Origin: Moesziomyces globuligerus
Taxonomy: Eukaryota; Basidiomycota; Ustilaginomycetes; Ustilaginales; Ustilaginaceae
DNA length: 64,000 bases
Direction of reading: 5' to 3'
Assembly (NCBI GenBank): GCA_030849465.1
Contig: JARVLF010000023.1
Coordinates: 62,001-126,000, forward strand
In this document: piece after piece, positions 19,136 to 29,076 of the stretch
Position numbering within the stretch: the first letter of the stretch is position 1
Layout: each line of letters begins with the position of its first letter
Translations under genes and position numbers: made by a program
Notes under the pieces: generated by a model
Databases searched by the model: none
The model's input: the letters and a program-made list of their open reading frames with translations, nothing else
What the model was told of the DNA's origin: nothing

Positions 19136-19493
19136 GGCGTTGGGCGGGCAGGCGCGTCAAGTAGCGGCGTTGCTGGTGGTGGTGACCGGAAAGCAGTGAT
19201 AATAAATGAAGCGGCCAACAATGACCAATGGCTTTCCCGCAACGCTGCGCCCGCAGTTTTGGAAAGCCGCGCTCGAGCAGGGCAACACCGACGAGGCCTA
19301 ACAGCCGTGACACTTTTTAATCGCTGCAACGCCGCACGGACTCGGCTCAGTCGGCGTGCATGCCGTGCATGCCGTGCAATCGTGCTTCCTGCTTCATGCT
19401 TCCTCCTTGCTTTGCAACACCCACTCGCCCACTCACTGCTGCTCTTCTCCACACACGCACCTCTCCTGCTGGGCACACAGGCGCGATACTGCG
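19136..19493. promoter_or_regulatory. Divergent promoter region, DUF4211 gene / TLG2
   Basis: 358 bp between divergent starts. A GCATGCCGT direct repeat is visible near 19358-19376. A CACAG at 19476-19480 could be the acceptor of a 5' UTR intron of TLG2, but no donor is obvious. Confidence 0.4.
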
Positions 19494-20804
19494 ATGGTGT
19501 CGTTCTATGCGCCGGGCCCGTCCTCGACACCTCCGCCGTATGCAGTCGGTGGAGCCGGTAGCAGCGCAGGAGCCATCGCCTCTGCCTCCTCGTTCCTCGG
19601 GCAGACACGCTCGCGCACCCTCCTCTTCCTCTCGTATCGCGAATCTGCCGGACCCTCCACCCGATCTCGGGACCGCACCTCGAGCGGTGGCGGTGGTGGT
19701 GGCGGCGTCTACTTCCAGGCTCCCTACACAGATGCCGATGATCCGCTGCAGTCGTCATCGCTCAACCAGGCCGGCGGTGCCGACGAGTCCGAATCGCACG
19801 GTCTGCTGCGGCGACGCAGTCGGGAAGGACACATCGCGCTCGCCGTCGACGATGGCGCGGGCTCGGAGCTGCCGCCCAAATGGATGGATGTTTCGGACCA
19901 GGTGGATCAGCTGCTCGCCTCGATCCGGCCGCGCATGGAGCGACTTGCGCGGCTGCACGAGAAGCATCTGCGGCCGGGCTTCACGGACAAGTCGTCCGAA
20001 GAGAAGCAGATCGAGGCGCTTGCGCTCGAGATCACGCAGCACTTTCGCCGGTGCTCGCGCCTCGTGGCCGGCTTGGCCTCGTTTACGCAGCAGCTGATGC
20101 GCGAGGCCAAGCGCACCCACTCGGACATCACCGTGCGCCAGATTGCGCTCGCGCAGAACGTGCAGACGGCGCTGGCGACGCGCGTGCAGGATCTCAGCGG
20201 CGCCTTCCGCAAGCAGCAGTCGCTCTACCTCAAGCGGATGAAGGGCATGGAGGTTCGCGATCGTGATATCCGCGCCGCGCGTGGTCTGGCTCCGCCTACC
20301 GCGTCGAGCAAGGGTAAGGAGGTGGAGGGCGCGTCGGCGTTTCGCGACAGCGAGCTCGCTGTGCGCGAGGATATCGAGCTCTCCCGACAGCAGCTCGCGT
20401 CGAGCACGTCGCAGACCAACCTGCTGCTCTTGGACGAGGAGCAGAGCGTCAGCCACGCCGACCGCGAGATCCAGCAACGTTCCAAGGAGATCGACGGCAT
20501 TGCAAAGTCGATCCAGGAACTCGCACAGCTCTTTGGCGATCTGCAGACGCTCGTCATCGACCAGGGCACCATGCTCGACCGCATCGACTACAACGTCGAG
20601 CTCATGAGCCGCGAACTCAAGGGCGCCGTCGAGGAACTCCAACAGGCCACCACCTACCAGAGACGAAGCGGCAGACGCCAGTGCATCCTCTTTCTCTGCC
20701 TCCTCATCGCCCTCCTCATCACCATCATCGTCGTCAAACCCTTCTGGAGGCTCTTTGCCTCCTCACCACCCCCTCCGTCATCCTCTCCCGCACAGTCACA
20801 ATGA
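19494..20804 (+). CDS. TLG2: Syntaxin 16 / Tlg2-type Qa-SNARE
   Basis: Tlg2 is the t-SNARE for fusion of endosome-derived vesicles with the trans-Golgi network. The 436-aa product has the expected order: a Ser/Gly-rich N-terminus with TRSRTLLFLSYRE, a Habc helical region with PKWMDVSDQVDQ (about residues 125-260), a SNARE motif at about 315-378 ending in DLQTLVIDQGTMLDRIDYN, and one C-terminal membrane anchor at about 396-418. The luminal tail is short and Pro/Ser-rich. The start at 19494 (MVSFYAPG) was chosen because the upstream in-frame extension to 19356 is His/Cys-rich and unlike the family. No introns. It converges on PMT1 with 164 bp between stops. Confidence 0.93.
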   Translation: MVSFYAPGPSSTPPPYAVGGAGSSAGAIASASSFLGQTRSRTLLFLSYRESAGPSTRSRDRTSSGGGGGGGVYFQAPYTDADDPLQSSSLNQAGGADESESHGLLRRRSREGHIALAVDDGAGSELPPKWMDVSDQVDQLLASIRPRMERLARLHEKHLRPGFTDKSSEEKQIEALALEITQHFRRCSRLVAGLASFTQQLMREAKRTHSDITVRQIALAQNVQTALATRVQDLSGAFRKQQSLYLKRMKGMEVRDRDIRAARGLAPPTASSKGKEVEGASAFRDSELAVREDIELSRQQLASSTSQTNLLLLDEEQSVSHADREIQQRSKEIDGIAKSIQELAQLFGDLQTLVIDQGTMLDRIDYNVELMSRELKGAVEELQQATTYQRRSGRRQCILFLCLLIALLITIIVVKPFWRLFASSPPPPSSSPAQSQ

Positions 20805-20968
20805 TCTTGTAGGACAATTCATGTGCAAACACCAGTCTGGCGACCATGTTGGCCGCAAGCAATGGTCGAGTCAGATCCGGTTTTAGATTTGTAGGTCCAT
20901 GAGCAGTCTGCCTGGGTGGCATGGCGGGGATGCAGCTTTGAGTGATGTGCGAATGCTCGGGGGGGGGA

Positions 20969-23881
20969 TTAGTTGTGGCTGGGAGGTGGTGCGCGGTCGG
21001 CTTCGACCTGGCTGGCAGCCTCGTCTGCCTCCTTATCCGCATTCGGATCGGGTCTGGCGACGTTGCTGGGCTGATCGACGGGCGCAGTCTGTGTGGTGGC
21101 TGGAGAGTCCTTGACGACCTCGGCGGTGCCTTGGAGCATGAGCTGTTCGATCTGGTGCTGATCCAAGCCGGCGGGATCCGCCGCCTTGCTTGCGGCCACG
21201 GGGTCGTGTTCGGCATGCGCAGCGAGGCCGACCTTCTCCTTTACGTAATCGACCTCGTGCTGGAAACCGTGCTTGAGATGCTGGTACGCCTCGGCAGCGG
21301 ACGACTGCATCGCCCTCAGAGGGACATGGTCAAAGGCATGTCTTCCAGGCTCAGCCACTCCCACCGCTGCATCCAACGTCGCATTCCCACTCGCATCCGG
21401 TACGAGAGCTGCGTGGGCACGATCGTGGCTCTGCGCCCATTCGAGCGTCTGGACGCTGGGCGGGTAGTTTTTGAACTCGACCCGATCGCGCGGGAACTGG
21501 GCACAGTTGAAATCCCATCCCTTTCGCCAGCGCGCCTTTTCGCAAGCCTGCAGCGTCCAATCCGACCCATAGGTCAGAGGCGCATAGCGCACAAAACCCG
21601 CCAAGACCACCACCACCACCACCACCCCGGCCACAAGCCGAAACCTCGGCCTCAAGGCGGAGGTGGCGAAATCCACCACCACGGCCAGCACGAGCAGCGA
21701 AAAGTACAGCGCGGGCAGGTAGTGGTGGAGGAAGAGCTGACGATGCATGAGGAAGAACGGCAGATAGTGCAGCGCCCATCCGAGCACGAGGAATCCGCAC
21801 GTCTGATCGTAGAACCGCACCCTGCTATCCTTGAGATCTCCAAAGCCGCGCTGCGCCCGCAGCATGAGCATCGCCCTAGCACCGAGATACGCCAGCACAG
21901 CCAAAAAGGCGCTCCACCACACGACGGGGTTGCCGATGAGGTAGATCTGCCGGTGGTCCTTTGTCCAGAAGTTGATACCGCGCTTGAGCATCGGCCAGGT
22001 CTGAGGTCTCGAGTCGTAGGCGTGACGATCGGTGAGGCCGGCATTGGTCTCCCACATGACCTGCTGCAGCTCCCAGAAGCGCTCGAAGAACGAGGGCGTG
22101 CGATAGTTGACCTTGTCCACCTGCGCCGCTGCGTCGGCGGGATGCTCGAGCAGCGGATGCACATTGGTCTCTACGTACCAGAGCGAGTTGGGGAGCGTCG
22201 GATTCTTGTTGCACGTCACCTCCTGCTGGCCGAACCCCCAGTCGGGGAGCGTGACCTTGTGCGAGAAGAGGTAGCAGCCGGTGAGCGTGTGGCGGAGGCG
22301 GAAGTGGGTGCGGAGCGAACGCACGCGCGTCGACGAGTGGCGATCGCGCTTGTCGCCCTCGACGATCTCGACGTGAAAGTTGTCGTTTGCGTCGCCGCCA
22401 AAGCCGTCGAATCCGTAGGCGGTGACCTCGTTCTGGTAGTCGCTCTCGGTGACGGGCGGGCGGTTGGTGTCGTGGCTGTGGAGGCGTTTGTCGGTGGTCT
22501 TGTGGATGAGGCGGATCTCCATACCGTGGGTGAGATACTGGATGGGCGCGTTGTGGAAGCGAGCCACCTCGTCGTGGGGCCGCACGGGATGACCCTTGTC
22601 GTCGAGCTTGGGCGCGGGATCCTCGGGTCCGGGCGCCTTGACGATGAGCCAGTTGTTGTTGTCGTCCGAGTGCGGATAGAGCGTGATCTGCTGCTGCTGG
22701 CTGCCGGCGGGATAGACGGCGGTGTGCGAGTGGAGGTAGCCGCCCTGGGTGTTGAGGTGCTTTATGGTGACGGTGGAGCCGAGCGCGACGTCAGCGTAGG
22801 TGTCGGGCATGGCGTGGCCGTGGAGCGTGTGTTGGAAGGCGCTGCTCATGAACGGATCGCCCTCGCCGCTGCGATGGAGCAGGCGCAGATGGATGGCGAA
22901 TGTGAAGAGATAGACGAGCACGGGCAGGCCGATGAGGCAGACGGCGCGGGCGCAAAAGTGGCGCGCGACGGTGCGTACGGGCTGGCGCACGTCGCCGAGA
23001 TGGTCCCAGAGCTGGGCGATGACCGAGATGCCGATGGTAGCGATGGTGAAGAGGCCGACCCACTTGGAGCTGGCGACGGCGCCGAGGCTGAGGCCGGTGA
23101 GCGAGAGGAGCGCCCACCATCTTGTGGAGAAGGGGGCGCGCTTCTCCTCGTTGCCAAAGGCGACCCAGAAGTAGACGGTGAGAGCGGTGAAGAAGACGAG
23201 GATGGAATCGAGCAAGATGAGGCGGCTCTGTGCGGTGAGGGCGTTGTCGAAGAGGACGAAGAGGGCGCCGAGGGTGGCGGTGGAGGCACGGAGCGAGAGG
23301 CCTCTGAGGGTGAGGTAGGCGAGAGGCACGGTAGCGACGCCGAGGAGCGCATTGAGACCGCGCATCATGACGTAGGGTACGGGGGTGTCCTTGCCATGGA
23401 GGTACTCGCGGCCGATGTCCTTGAAGTCGAAATCGCCGTTGAAGCCGCCAAGCCAGGCGGCGAAGGTGATGAGCAGCTTCGCAAGTGGAGGATGGACGTC
23501 CATGAAGAAGCGGCCGTGGATGTACTTGGAGGCGAATCCGCCAAAGTGGACCTCGTCAAAGACGACGCTCGAGGGCTGGCCGAGCTTGCGCATGCGAACG
23601 AGGAGGGCGACGACGACGAGCGCGGCGATGATGCGGGTCTCCTTGGCCGAGACTACGTTTGTGGCGGCGGCGGATGCGCCTGGTTGTGCGCCGATGCCGA
23701 GACCGAGGCCGGTGGTGTGCATGGCGCTGTTTTGCGAGTAGAGCTTGCTGTGCTTGGCGCGACCAGCGTCGGAGCTGGGCGCGAGCGGGGCGCCGGTGGT
23801 GTAGAGCGAGGGTTTGTCGAGATTAGGCTCTGCAGCGTGCCTGGAGCGCATGCTCGCTGTGGTCTGGCCGAGCGAGGCCAT
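20969..23881 (-). CDS. PMT1: Dolichyl-phosphate-mannose--protein O-mannosyltransferase, PMT1 subfamily
   Basis: This ER enzyme transfers mannose from dolichol-phosphate-mannose to Ser/Thr of secretory proteins. The 970-aa product carries the catalytic Asp-Glu pair (residues 109-110, SSVVFDEVHFGG), DVHPPLAKLL, and the SRLILLDS motif in the N-terminal membrane half. A luminal MIR region follows at about residues 365-580 (GGYLHSH, YPAGSQQQQITLYPH), then the C-terminal membrane bundle. Phe/Val-rich VFDEVHFGGFA and VTIKHLNTQGGYLHSH fit PMT1 rather than PMT2 or PMT4. The start at 23881 (MASLGQTT) was preferred over an upstream ATG at 24430. After the last membrane helix is a soluble tail of more than 100 residues, longer than usual. 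No introns. It is divergent from the lipase gene. Confidence 0.93.
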   Translation of the reverse strand: MASLGQTTASMRSRHAAEPNLDKPSLYTTGAPLAPSSDAGRAKHSKLYSQNSAMHTTGLGLGIGAQPGASAAATNVVSAKETRIIAALVVVALLVRMRKLGQPSSVVFDEVHFGGFASKYIHGRFFMDVHPPLAKLLITFAAWLGGFNGDFDFKDIGREYLHGKDTPVPYVMMRGLNALLGVATVPLAYLTLRGLSLRASTATLGALFVLFDNALTAQSRLILLDSILVFFTALTVYFWVAFGNEEKRAPFSTRWWALLSLTGLSLGAVASSKWVGLFTIATIGISVIAQLWDHLGDVRQPVRTVARHFCARAVCLIGLPVLVYLFTFAIHLRLLHRSGEGDPFMSSAFQHTLHGHAMPDTYADVALGSTVTIKHLNTQGGYLHSHTAVYPAGSQQQQITLYPHSDDNNNWLIVKAPGPEDPAPKLDDKGHPVRPHDEVARFHNAPIQYLTHGMEIRLIHKTTDKRLHSHDTNRPPVTESDYQNEVTAYGFDGFGGDANDNFHVEIVEGDKRDRHSSTRVRSLRTHFRLRHTLTGCYLFSHKVTLPDWGFGQQEVTCNKNPTLPNSLWYVETNVHPLLEHPADAAAQVDKVNYRTPSFFERFWELQQVMWETNAGLTDRHAYDSRPQTWPMLKRGINFWTKDHRQIYLIGNPVVWWSAFLAVLAYLGARAMLMLRAQRGFGDLKDSRVRFYDQTCGFLVLGWALHYLPFFLMHRQLFLHHYLPALYFSLLVLAVVVDFATSALRPRFRLVAGVVVVVVVLAGFVRYAPLTYGSDWTLQACEKARWRKGWDFNCAQFPRDRVEFKNYPPSVQTLEWAQSHDRAHAALVPDASGNATLDAAVGVAEPGRHAFDHVPLRAMQSSAAEAYQHLKHGFQHEVDYVKEKVGLAAHAEHDPVAASKAADPAGLDQHQIEQLMLQGTAEVVKDSPATTQTAPVDQPSNVARPDPNADKEADEAASQVEADRAPPPSHN

Positions 23882-24485
23882 GATTGCAGAACGAGGGACT
23901 CCGCCGAGATGGTGGTGGACCGAGTCTAGGGGGAGACAGGCTCGACTCGCCGCCTGACACAGGGAAATGATGGCGCGTGCGGCGGCAAAAGCAGAGAGCA
24001 GCAGCAGCCAGCGCGCTCCCAAGAAGAAAAGCCGAAGCCGAGCCCAACACTGCCTTTGCTGCCTTTGCTGCGTCGGGTGCATGGCCGAGGCGTGCAACCT
24101 GGCGACGCGTTGCAGCGTGTTGCTGTTGACGGTCTCACACGTTAATGGGTTTAAAGCGAGCGAGTTGGGCGTTTGGCTGTTTTGAAATGGAAATCGACAT
24201 CGGCTCTCGCTTCTCTCTGGCTCTCTGTCATCAGCTGCTTTGACGCCCGCCCGAGCCATGCATGCATCGCATTTGGCTGTAATGACTGTGAAATGCACGT
24301 CCGCATGGCCGAGATTCGCACTCGCTGGCCTGGCAGCCGCCGTTGCCCGCGCTCCTCTCCTCCTCGTCGTCGTACAATCGCCTCTGGCCCTACGGTCGTC
24401 GCTTCGGATCCAACCCTGCCTTCTTTCCACACACTCCTACTCTCGACCCACCTGGCCCGGCCATCCCGTTCGGCCCTTCCACAAC
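23882..24485. promoter_or_regulatory. Divergent promoter region, PMT1 / lipase
   Basis: 604 bp between divergent starts. Open frames extend upstream from both genes across this stretch, with ATGs at 24430 (minus) and 24240 (plus), but neither extension resembles its family. A TGCCTTTGC direct repeat lies near 24050-24068. Confidence 0.4.
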
Positions 24486-26327
24486 ATGTCGAGCCAGGCT
24501 CAGCGCCCCTCGCGCGCCGACGCCTCCAAGTCGGCCAGCATACCCGCTGCTGCCGCTGCTCCCGCTGCTCCTTCTGCTTCAAGTGCGTCCGGATCGCGCA
24601 CCCAAGGCGTCCTCATCGATGGCAACCGCTTCAACCAAGACGACACCGCCGCCGCCAGCGCCCTCTCCGACTTCCTCCGCGCTTCCGCCAACGAACCCAT
24701 CAGCAGGCCCTCCTCCGCAGCTAGCATGCGCATCCGCGTCGACAAGCCCTCCAACGAAGCCATCAGCGGACGCGCCCTCTACACCCACGTACCCACCGGC
24801 TTCGAAGAGGACCCCCTCCTCCATCCGGACGACCACGACGCTCGCGCCTCCACCAGCTCCCACTCCCACGCGCACTCCAACGGCAGCGCCAACGGCAAAC
24901 CCTCCCATCCCAACCGCCGCTCCACCCGCGACAGCATCGCCTCGACCTTTGCGCGCAGAGGCGGCGCTCCCCCCTATGCCCGCCCCACCCTCTACTCGCG
25001 CGCACGCCTCGTCGTCACACAGACCACCGCCAACGCGCTCTCGTCCTTCTTCCTCGTCCTCGTCGTCCTCTGGGCGCTCTCCGTCCGCCTCCTCGCCGCC
25101 ATCCCCAAGTTCTTCGCTCCCTCCACCCCAGAGCGCAAGCAGTGGGACGATCCCAAGCGCTGGCGCCGCGAGAAGCTCGTCAAGGACGTCCGCTACTACG
25201 CAGCCAGCTGCGGCTTCGAGATCATCAACGAGTCCGTAGAGACCCAGGACGGCTACCACCTCCGCATCAACCGCATCATCGACCCGCAGACCACGCACAT
25301 CAAGCACGCAGACGGCCGCGGCGGCTTCCCCGTGCTCATCATGCACGGCCTCTTCCAGTCCAGCGGCTCGTTTGTCACCTCCGAGGAGCGTTCGCTCGCC
25401 TTCTGGCTCGCGCGCCACGGCGGCTACCAGGTCTTCCTCGGCAACAACCGCGGCGTCTTTGACATGGGCCATCGCACCTACAAGCGCAGCGATCCGCGCT
25501 TCTGGGACTACAACATCCGCGAACTCGCCATCTACGATCTGCCCGCGATGGTCGACTACGTGTGCAAGCAGACCGGCTACGACAGGATCGCCTACATCGG
25601 ACACTCGCAGGGCAACGGCACCATGTTTATCTCGCTCTCCAAGGGCATGGTGCCCGAGCTGGGGCGCAAGCTTTCGTACTTTGGTGCGCTGGCGCCCGCC
25701 GTATATGCGGGGCCATTGACCTCGTGCTTCCCCTTCACCACCTTGGGGCAGCTCGAGTGGGCAAAGTGGAAACGCTTCTTTGGCGTGCTCGACTTTATCC
25801 CGCTCATGAAGATCTCGTACGACTGGACGCCTGCCTATCCGTATGCGCTGCTGGGCTATCAGATGTTTGCCTTCCTCTTTGCATGGACCGATGCGAATTG
25901 GCTGCTCAGGAGGAAGGCAAAGATGTTTCGCTTCACGCCGCAGCCCGTCTCGTCCGCTTCGATCTACTGGTGGGCTGGTAAGGATGGCTTTGCTACGCGC
26001 GGATGTGTGCTCGATCCCAAATTGGACCAGTGGTGGGATGAAAACTTCCCACCGCTAGCCGTGTATAGTGGCGGGATGGATTTCTTGGTCCTCACGGATC
26101 CGCTCATCGAGAGGATCGAAAAGAGCGAAACCCACGTCCAGCTCATCCGCTTCAAACGCCAGGATGAGGCAGAACACTGCGATCACTTCTGGGCCGCAGA
26201 CGCCGTAGAATGGTGCTTCCACGATATCCTCGACGACATCGAAAAGACCCGTCCCCGATATCCAGAAGAACTCAAAGAGCAACAACAGAACAATCCGCAC
26301 TCCCAACAAAGTCTCGTAGACGTCTAG
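24486..26327 (+). CDS. AB-hydrolase-associated lipase, steryl ester hydrolase-like (TGL1/YEH family)
   Basis: The family hydrolyses steryl esters or triacylglycerols on lipid droplets or membranes. The 613-aa product has an N-terminal low-complexity region, one hydrophobic anchor near residues 180-205, the lipase-associated segment with TQDGYHLRINRI, the oxyanion-side HGLFQSSGSF, and GNNRGV. The catalytic triad is visible as Ser374 in GHSQG, Asp532 in SGGMDFLV and His567 in CDHFW. The start at 24486 (MSSQAQRP) is preferred; an in-frame ATG at 24240 adds 82 unconserved residues. No introns. Whether it is a TGL1 or a YEH1/2 orthologue cannot be decided by eye. It converges on SEC63 with 148 bp between stops. 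Confidence 0.88.
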   Translation: MSSQAQRPSRADASKSASIPAAAAAPAAPSASSASGSRTQGVLIDGNRFNQDDTAAASALSDFLRASANEPISRPSSAASMRIRVDKPSNEAISGRALYTHVPTGFEEDPLLHPDDHDARASTSSHSHAHSNGSANGKPSHPNRRSTRDSIASTFARRGGAPPYARPTLYSRARLVVTQTTANALSSFFLVLVVLWALSVRLLAAIPKFFAPSTPERKQWDDPKRWRREKLVKDVRYYAASCGFEIINESVETQDGYHLRINRIIDPQTTHIKHADGRGGFPVLIMHGLFQSSGSFVTSEERSLAFWLARHGGYQVFLGNNRGVFDMGHRTYKRSDPRFWDYNIRELAIYDLPAMVDYVCKQTGYDRIAYIGHSQGNGTMFISLSKGMVPELGRKLSYFGALAPAVYAGPLTSCFPFTTLGQLEWAKWKRFFGVLDFIPLMKISYDWTPAYPYALLGYQMFAFLFAWTDANWLLRRKAKMFRFTPQPVSSASIYWWAGKDGFATRGCVLDPKLDQWWDENFPPLAVYSGGMDFLVLTDPLIERIEKSETHVQLIRFKRQDEAEHCDHFWAADAVEWCFHDILDDIEKTRPRYPEELKEQQQNNPHSQQSLVDV

Positions 26328-26475
26328 AACCATCCTCCCCTTGACTCGATGGAAATCAAACAAGCCCAATTTTAAGATCCGCACACGTAAAGAGAACGGG
26401 AGAAAAGTGTTTGTGATTGAGCTGGCTTTGCTGAAAGCAGGTTGCGTGTTGTGGTGTGTTTGGGAGGAGAGTTGT

Positions 26476-28530
26476 TCAGTCCGAGTCCGAGTCAGAGTCG
26501 GACTCGTCGTCGTCGTCCTGTACATCGTCGTCGGTGGCACTCTCGTCATCCTCGTCATCGTCGTCTGCGGGTCTGGAGCTAGGCTTGACCTTCTGACCCT
26601 TCATGAGGGCCATCTGACCCGCGAGACTGTCCTCGTCCGGTTCGCTGATGTCGTCCTCGAGATCGTCGTGCTCAAGCACGCTTGCGTCTTCGACCTTGAG
26701 CTTGACCATTCGCTTTGCATCGCTGCCGAGGAACGAGTCGGACATGAGGATCGCCTGGAACGTGTACAATCCAGCCTGAGGCGGAGCCTGGAACTGCACA
26801 GAGTACGTTCGCACCTGCTCTGCACCGACATCGGTCACCTTGGTCGGCTGGACGATCACCCGGTCGAGCTTCTGGTCGCCGATCATGACCCACCAAGACG
26901 GCTTGCGCTCGTCCCAGAAGTACGGCGCCCTCGCCACGCCGATCGGCTGCTTGCCCTCGTCCTCGCCCGCTCCGGCGTCTTTGGCCTTGTTGTCCGCCTC
27001 GTCCTCGTCCGGACGCACGCTGCTCTCCTCATCCATCCGCTTGGCATCCAGTCGACGTCCATCGCGCAGCAGGCTGCCATCCTTCTTGGGCGGCAGCAGG
27101 CGCAGCTTGACGACAAACTGCACGATCGCACCCGTCGTCACCAGCCGCTCGCCCGACACCTTGAAAAACGCGTCGACCAGCTCGATGCGCGGCCAGCTGC
27201 TCGTCACCGCCACCATCTCGTCGTACTGCTGCGCCGAAACGCCCTCGGCGCCGGTGAGCGCCGCCTTGCGCTCCGCATCCGGCACCTTCCAGAAGCCCTG
27301 GACGCCGAGCTTGGCGAGGCTGTTCGAATCGTGCAGCTTGCGCACGAGGGCGGGCGTCATGTGCGGCAGCTGGAGCAGCTCGGACGCCGGCAGATCCTGC
27401 AGCGGCACCGCCTGCACCATGCACTGGGTGAGGCGCATGAGCAGCAGCGTCGTCTCGAGCCAGTTGTGCGCAAGGCTGATGGCCATGAGTCCGTTGAGCA
27501 GCTGCACCGCCTTGGCGGCGTAGCGCAGCTTGTCGTGCTCGAGGCGCTGGCTGCCGCTGTCGATGCGCAGCGTGTGCGCGTAGAGCAGCACGAGCGCCTT
27601 GCGGATCGAGGCGTTCTTGAACGAGTCGATGAGATGCCACTGCGGACCGTACTGCTCGAGGCGCTTGCGCACCGCCGTCTCGAGCTTGGCAAGCGCCGCC
27701 TCGTCGCGGTGCTGCGCGCCGAGCTTGTCGAGCTGCGCATCGCCAAACTCGTCCGAGATGGCGAGCAGCGCAAAGATGCGCGAGGCGTTGGTGTCGTCGC
27801 GGAGGTGCTGGAAGTAGGTCTGGGCGGTCGAGTTGACGATGCCGTCCTTGGTCTTGGAGCGGGAGCCGTACCACCACCTGGCGACGAGGAAGGGGAGGCC
27901 GACGCCAAAGACGACGGCGTAGAGGCCGAGCACGTAAATGTTGTTCTGGGACTCGATCACCCAGCGCGGGAGGGCGATGCCCATCGACATCTCCTGCTTG
28001 CCGTCCGGATGGCCGTAGAGCTCAAAGTTCTTGCGGATGGTCTCGTCGGTGAGCGCCTTGTAGGCCTTGGTGAGCTCGATGTAGTGCGACTCGATCTCCT
28101 CCTTGGTCTGGTTGTCGGCGAGCTGGAGCTTGTCCGGGTGGAACTTGACCGAGAGGCGCTTGTAGTGCTTCTTGATCTCCTTCTCGGTGGCCGAGGCGGC
28201 GATGCCGAGGATCTGGAAGGGGTCGTAGACCGCATGCGACGAGTTGGCGGCGGTGTTGAGGATGGTCTGGAAGAGGTAGGCGACCACACCCCAGCCGGCG
28301 AGCACAAAGACGGCGCGCGGGCTGATCTGCGGATTGAGCAGCGAGCGGCGCTTGGCCGAGCGGATGAGGGCGACCTTCTGTCCGCGCGCATCCCAGGCAC
28401 CCTTTGCGGTGGCATGGGTGCGCGACGGCGCTAGCAGCGAGTAGGTGAGCGGCACGAGCACGAGGAGGAGGAAGGTGAGGACAAAGGTGAGGAACTGGCC
28501 TCCCTCCTCGTCGTACTTGTACTCGGCCAT
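26476..28530 (-). CDS. SEC63: Sec63, J-domain subunit of the ER translocon
   Basis: Sec63 brings the Hsp70 Kar2/BiP to the Sec61 channel for post-translational translocation. The 684-aa protein has a short luminal start, two hydrophobic segments (about residues 12-35 and 70-90), a luminal J domain at about 101-170 with the intact HPD triad near residue 131 (VKFHPDK), a third membrane segment near 205-225, and two cytosolic Sec63/Brl regions. The last about 30 residues are almost entirely Asp, Glu and Ser (DDVQDDDDESDSDSDSD), the acidic tail that in yeast contacts Sec62 and is phosphorylated by CK2. The start at 28530 (MAEYKYDEEGG) fits the family; the upstream extension to 28905 is rejected. 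No introns. Confidence 0.95.
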   Translation of the reverse strand: MAEYKYDEEGGQFLTFVLTFLLLVLVPLTYSLLAPSRTHATAKGAWDARGQKVALIRSAKRRSLLNPQISPRAVFVLAGWGVVAYLFQTILNTAANSSHAVYDPFQILGIAASATEKEIKKHYKRLSVKFHPDKLQLADNQTKEEIESHYIELTKAYKALTDETIRKNFELYGHPDGKQEMSMGIALPRWVIESQNNIYVLGLYAVVFGVGLPFLVARWWYGSRSKTKDGIVNSTAQTYFQHLRDDTNASRIFALLAISDEFGDAQLDKLGAQHRDEAALAKLETAVRKRLEQYGPQWHLIDSFKNASIRKALVLLYAHTLRIDSGSQRLEHDKLRYAAKAVQLLNGLMAISLAHNWLETTLLLMRLTQCMVQAVPLQDLPASELLQLPHMTPALVRKLHDSNSLAKLGVQGFWKVPDAERKAALTGAEGVSAQQYDEMVAVTSSWPRIELVDAFFKVSGERLVTTGAIVQFVVKLRLLPPKKDGSLLRDGRRLDAKRMDEESSVRPDEDEADNKAKDAGAGEDEGKQPIGVARAPYFWDERKPSWWVMIGDQKLDRVIVQPTKVTDVGAEQVRTYSVQFQAPPQAGLYTFQAILMSDSFLGSDAKRMVKLKVEDASVLEHDDLEDDISEPDEDSLAGQMALMKGQKVKPSSRPADDDDEDDESATDDDVQDDDDESDSDSDSD

Positions 28531-29076
28531 GGTGGTGGCGGCGTCGTTGGCGACGACGGCGGCGGCAGCAGCGGCAGCAGCTTCTGAGCCGGAGGAGCAG
28601 TGGCAGAGGTGTCGACGCTGGTTGTAGAGGTCGAGATCTTGCTGGACCGATGTCGTGGACGAGGCAAGAAAGGAAGCGGGACCGTGCTGTCCTGAGCTGT
28701 TCTCTCCGCTCTCCGCTCTCCGCTCTCGGCTCTCCGCTCTCTCACTCGCAGTGTCTGTGCAGATCGTGCTGGGCTGCCAGGAGTTGCCTGGAAGAATCGC
28801 TTCAATCCAATTCCAAGATCCGACGCGCTGGCCGAAATTGGGATGAGCTGGAAGTCCCGATGGATTGCAGGTGGATGATCGGGTTTGGACAGGCTCCATC
28901 ATCACCGATTGCTGAATATCATGAACGCGCGGCTGAGCTGACGCGTCGTGCTTTTGGCCGATGCGAAGTGTGAGATCAACACTCCTCAGCCATCCGCCTC
29001 ACGCCTCACGCCTCGACGTTCGACTTCACTTTGCTCATCCACCACCACCTCATCAGCCGCTGCCTGCACGCCTCGG
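28531..29076. promoter_or_regulatory. Divergent promoter region, SEC63 / PITH-CENP-T, with a heptamer repeat
   Basis: 546 bp between divergent starts. Five tandem heptamers of CTCTCCG, one copy CTCTCGG, occupy 28702-28736. The 5' side is GCC-rich near SEC63. No TATA element is seen. Confidence 0.45.
28702..28736. repeat. Five tandem CTCTCCG heptamers
   Basis: Direct reading gives four perfect CTCTCCG units and one CTCTCGG, head to tail, in the SEC63/CENP-T intergenic region. Confidence 0.85.

Noticed and set aside
20942..23929. 995-codon plus-strand frame opposite PMT1
   Set aside because: It is antisense to a complete, well-recognised gene. Strong G/C third-position bias leaves the opposite strand free of stops, and the translation has no domain.
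26341..28434. 697-codon plus-strand frame opposite SEC63
   Set aside because: Antisense shadow of SEC63 with no recognisable features.
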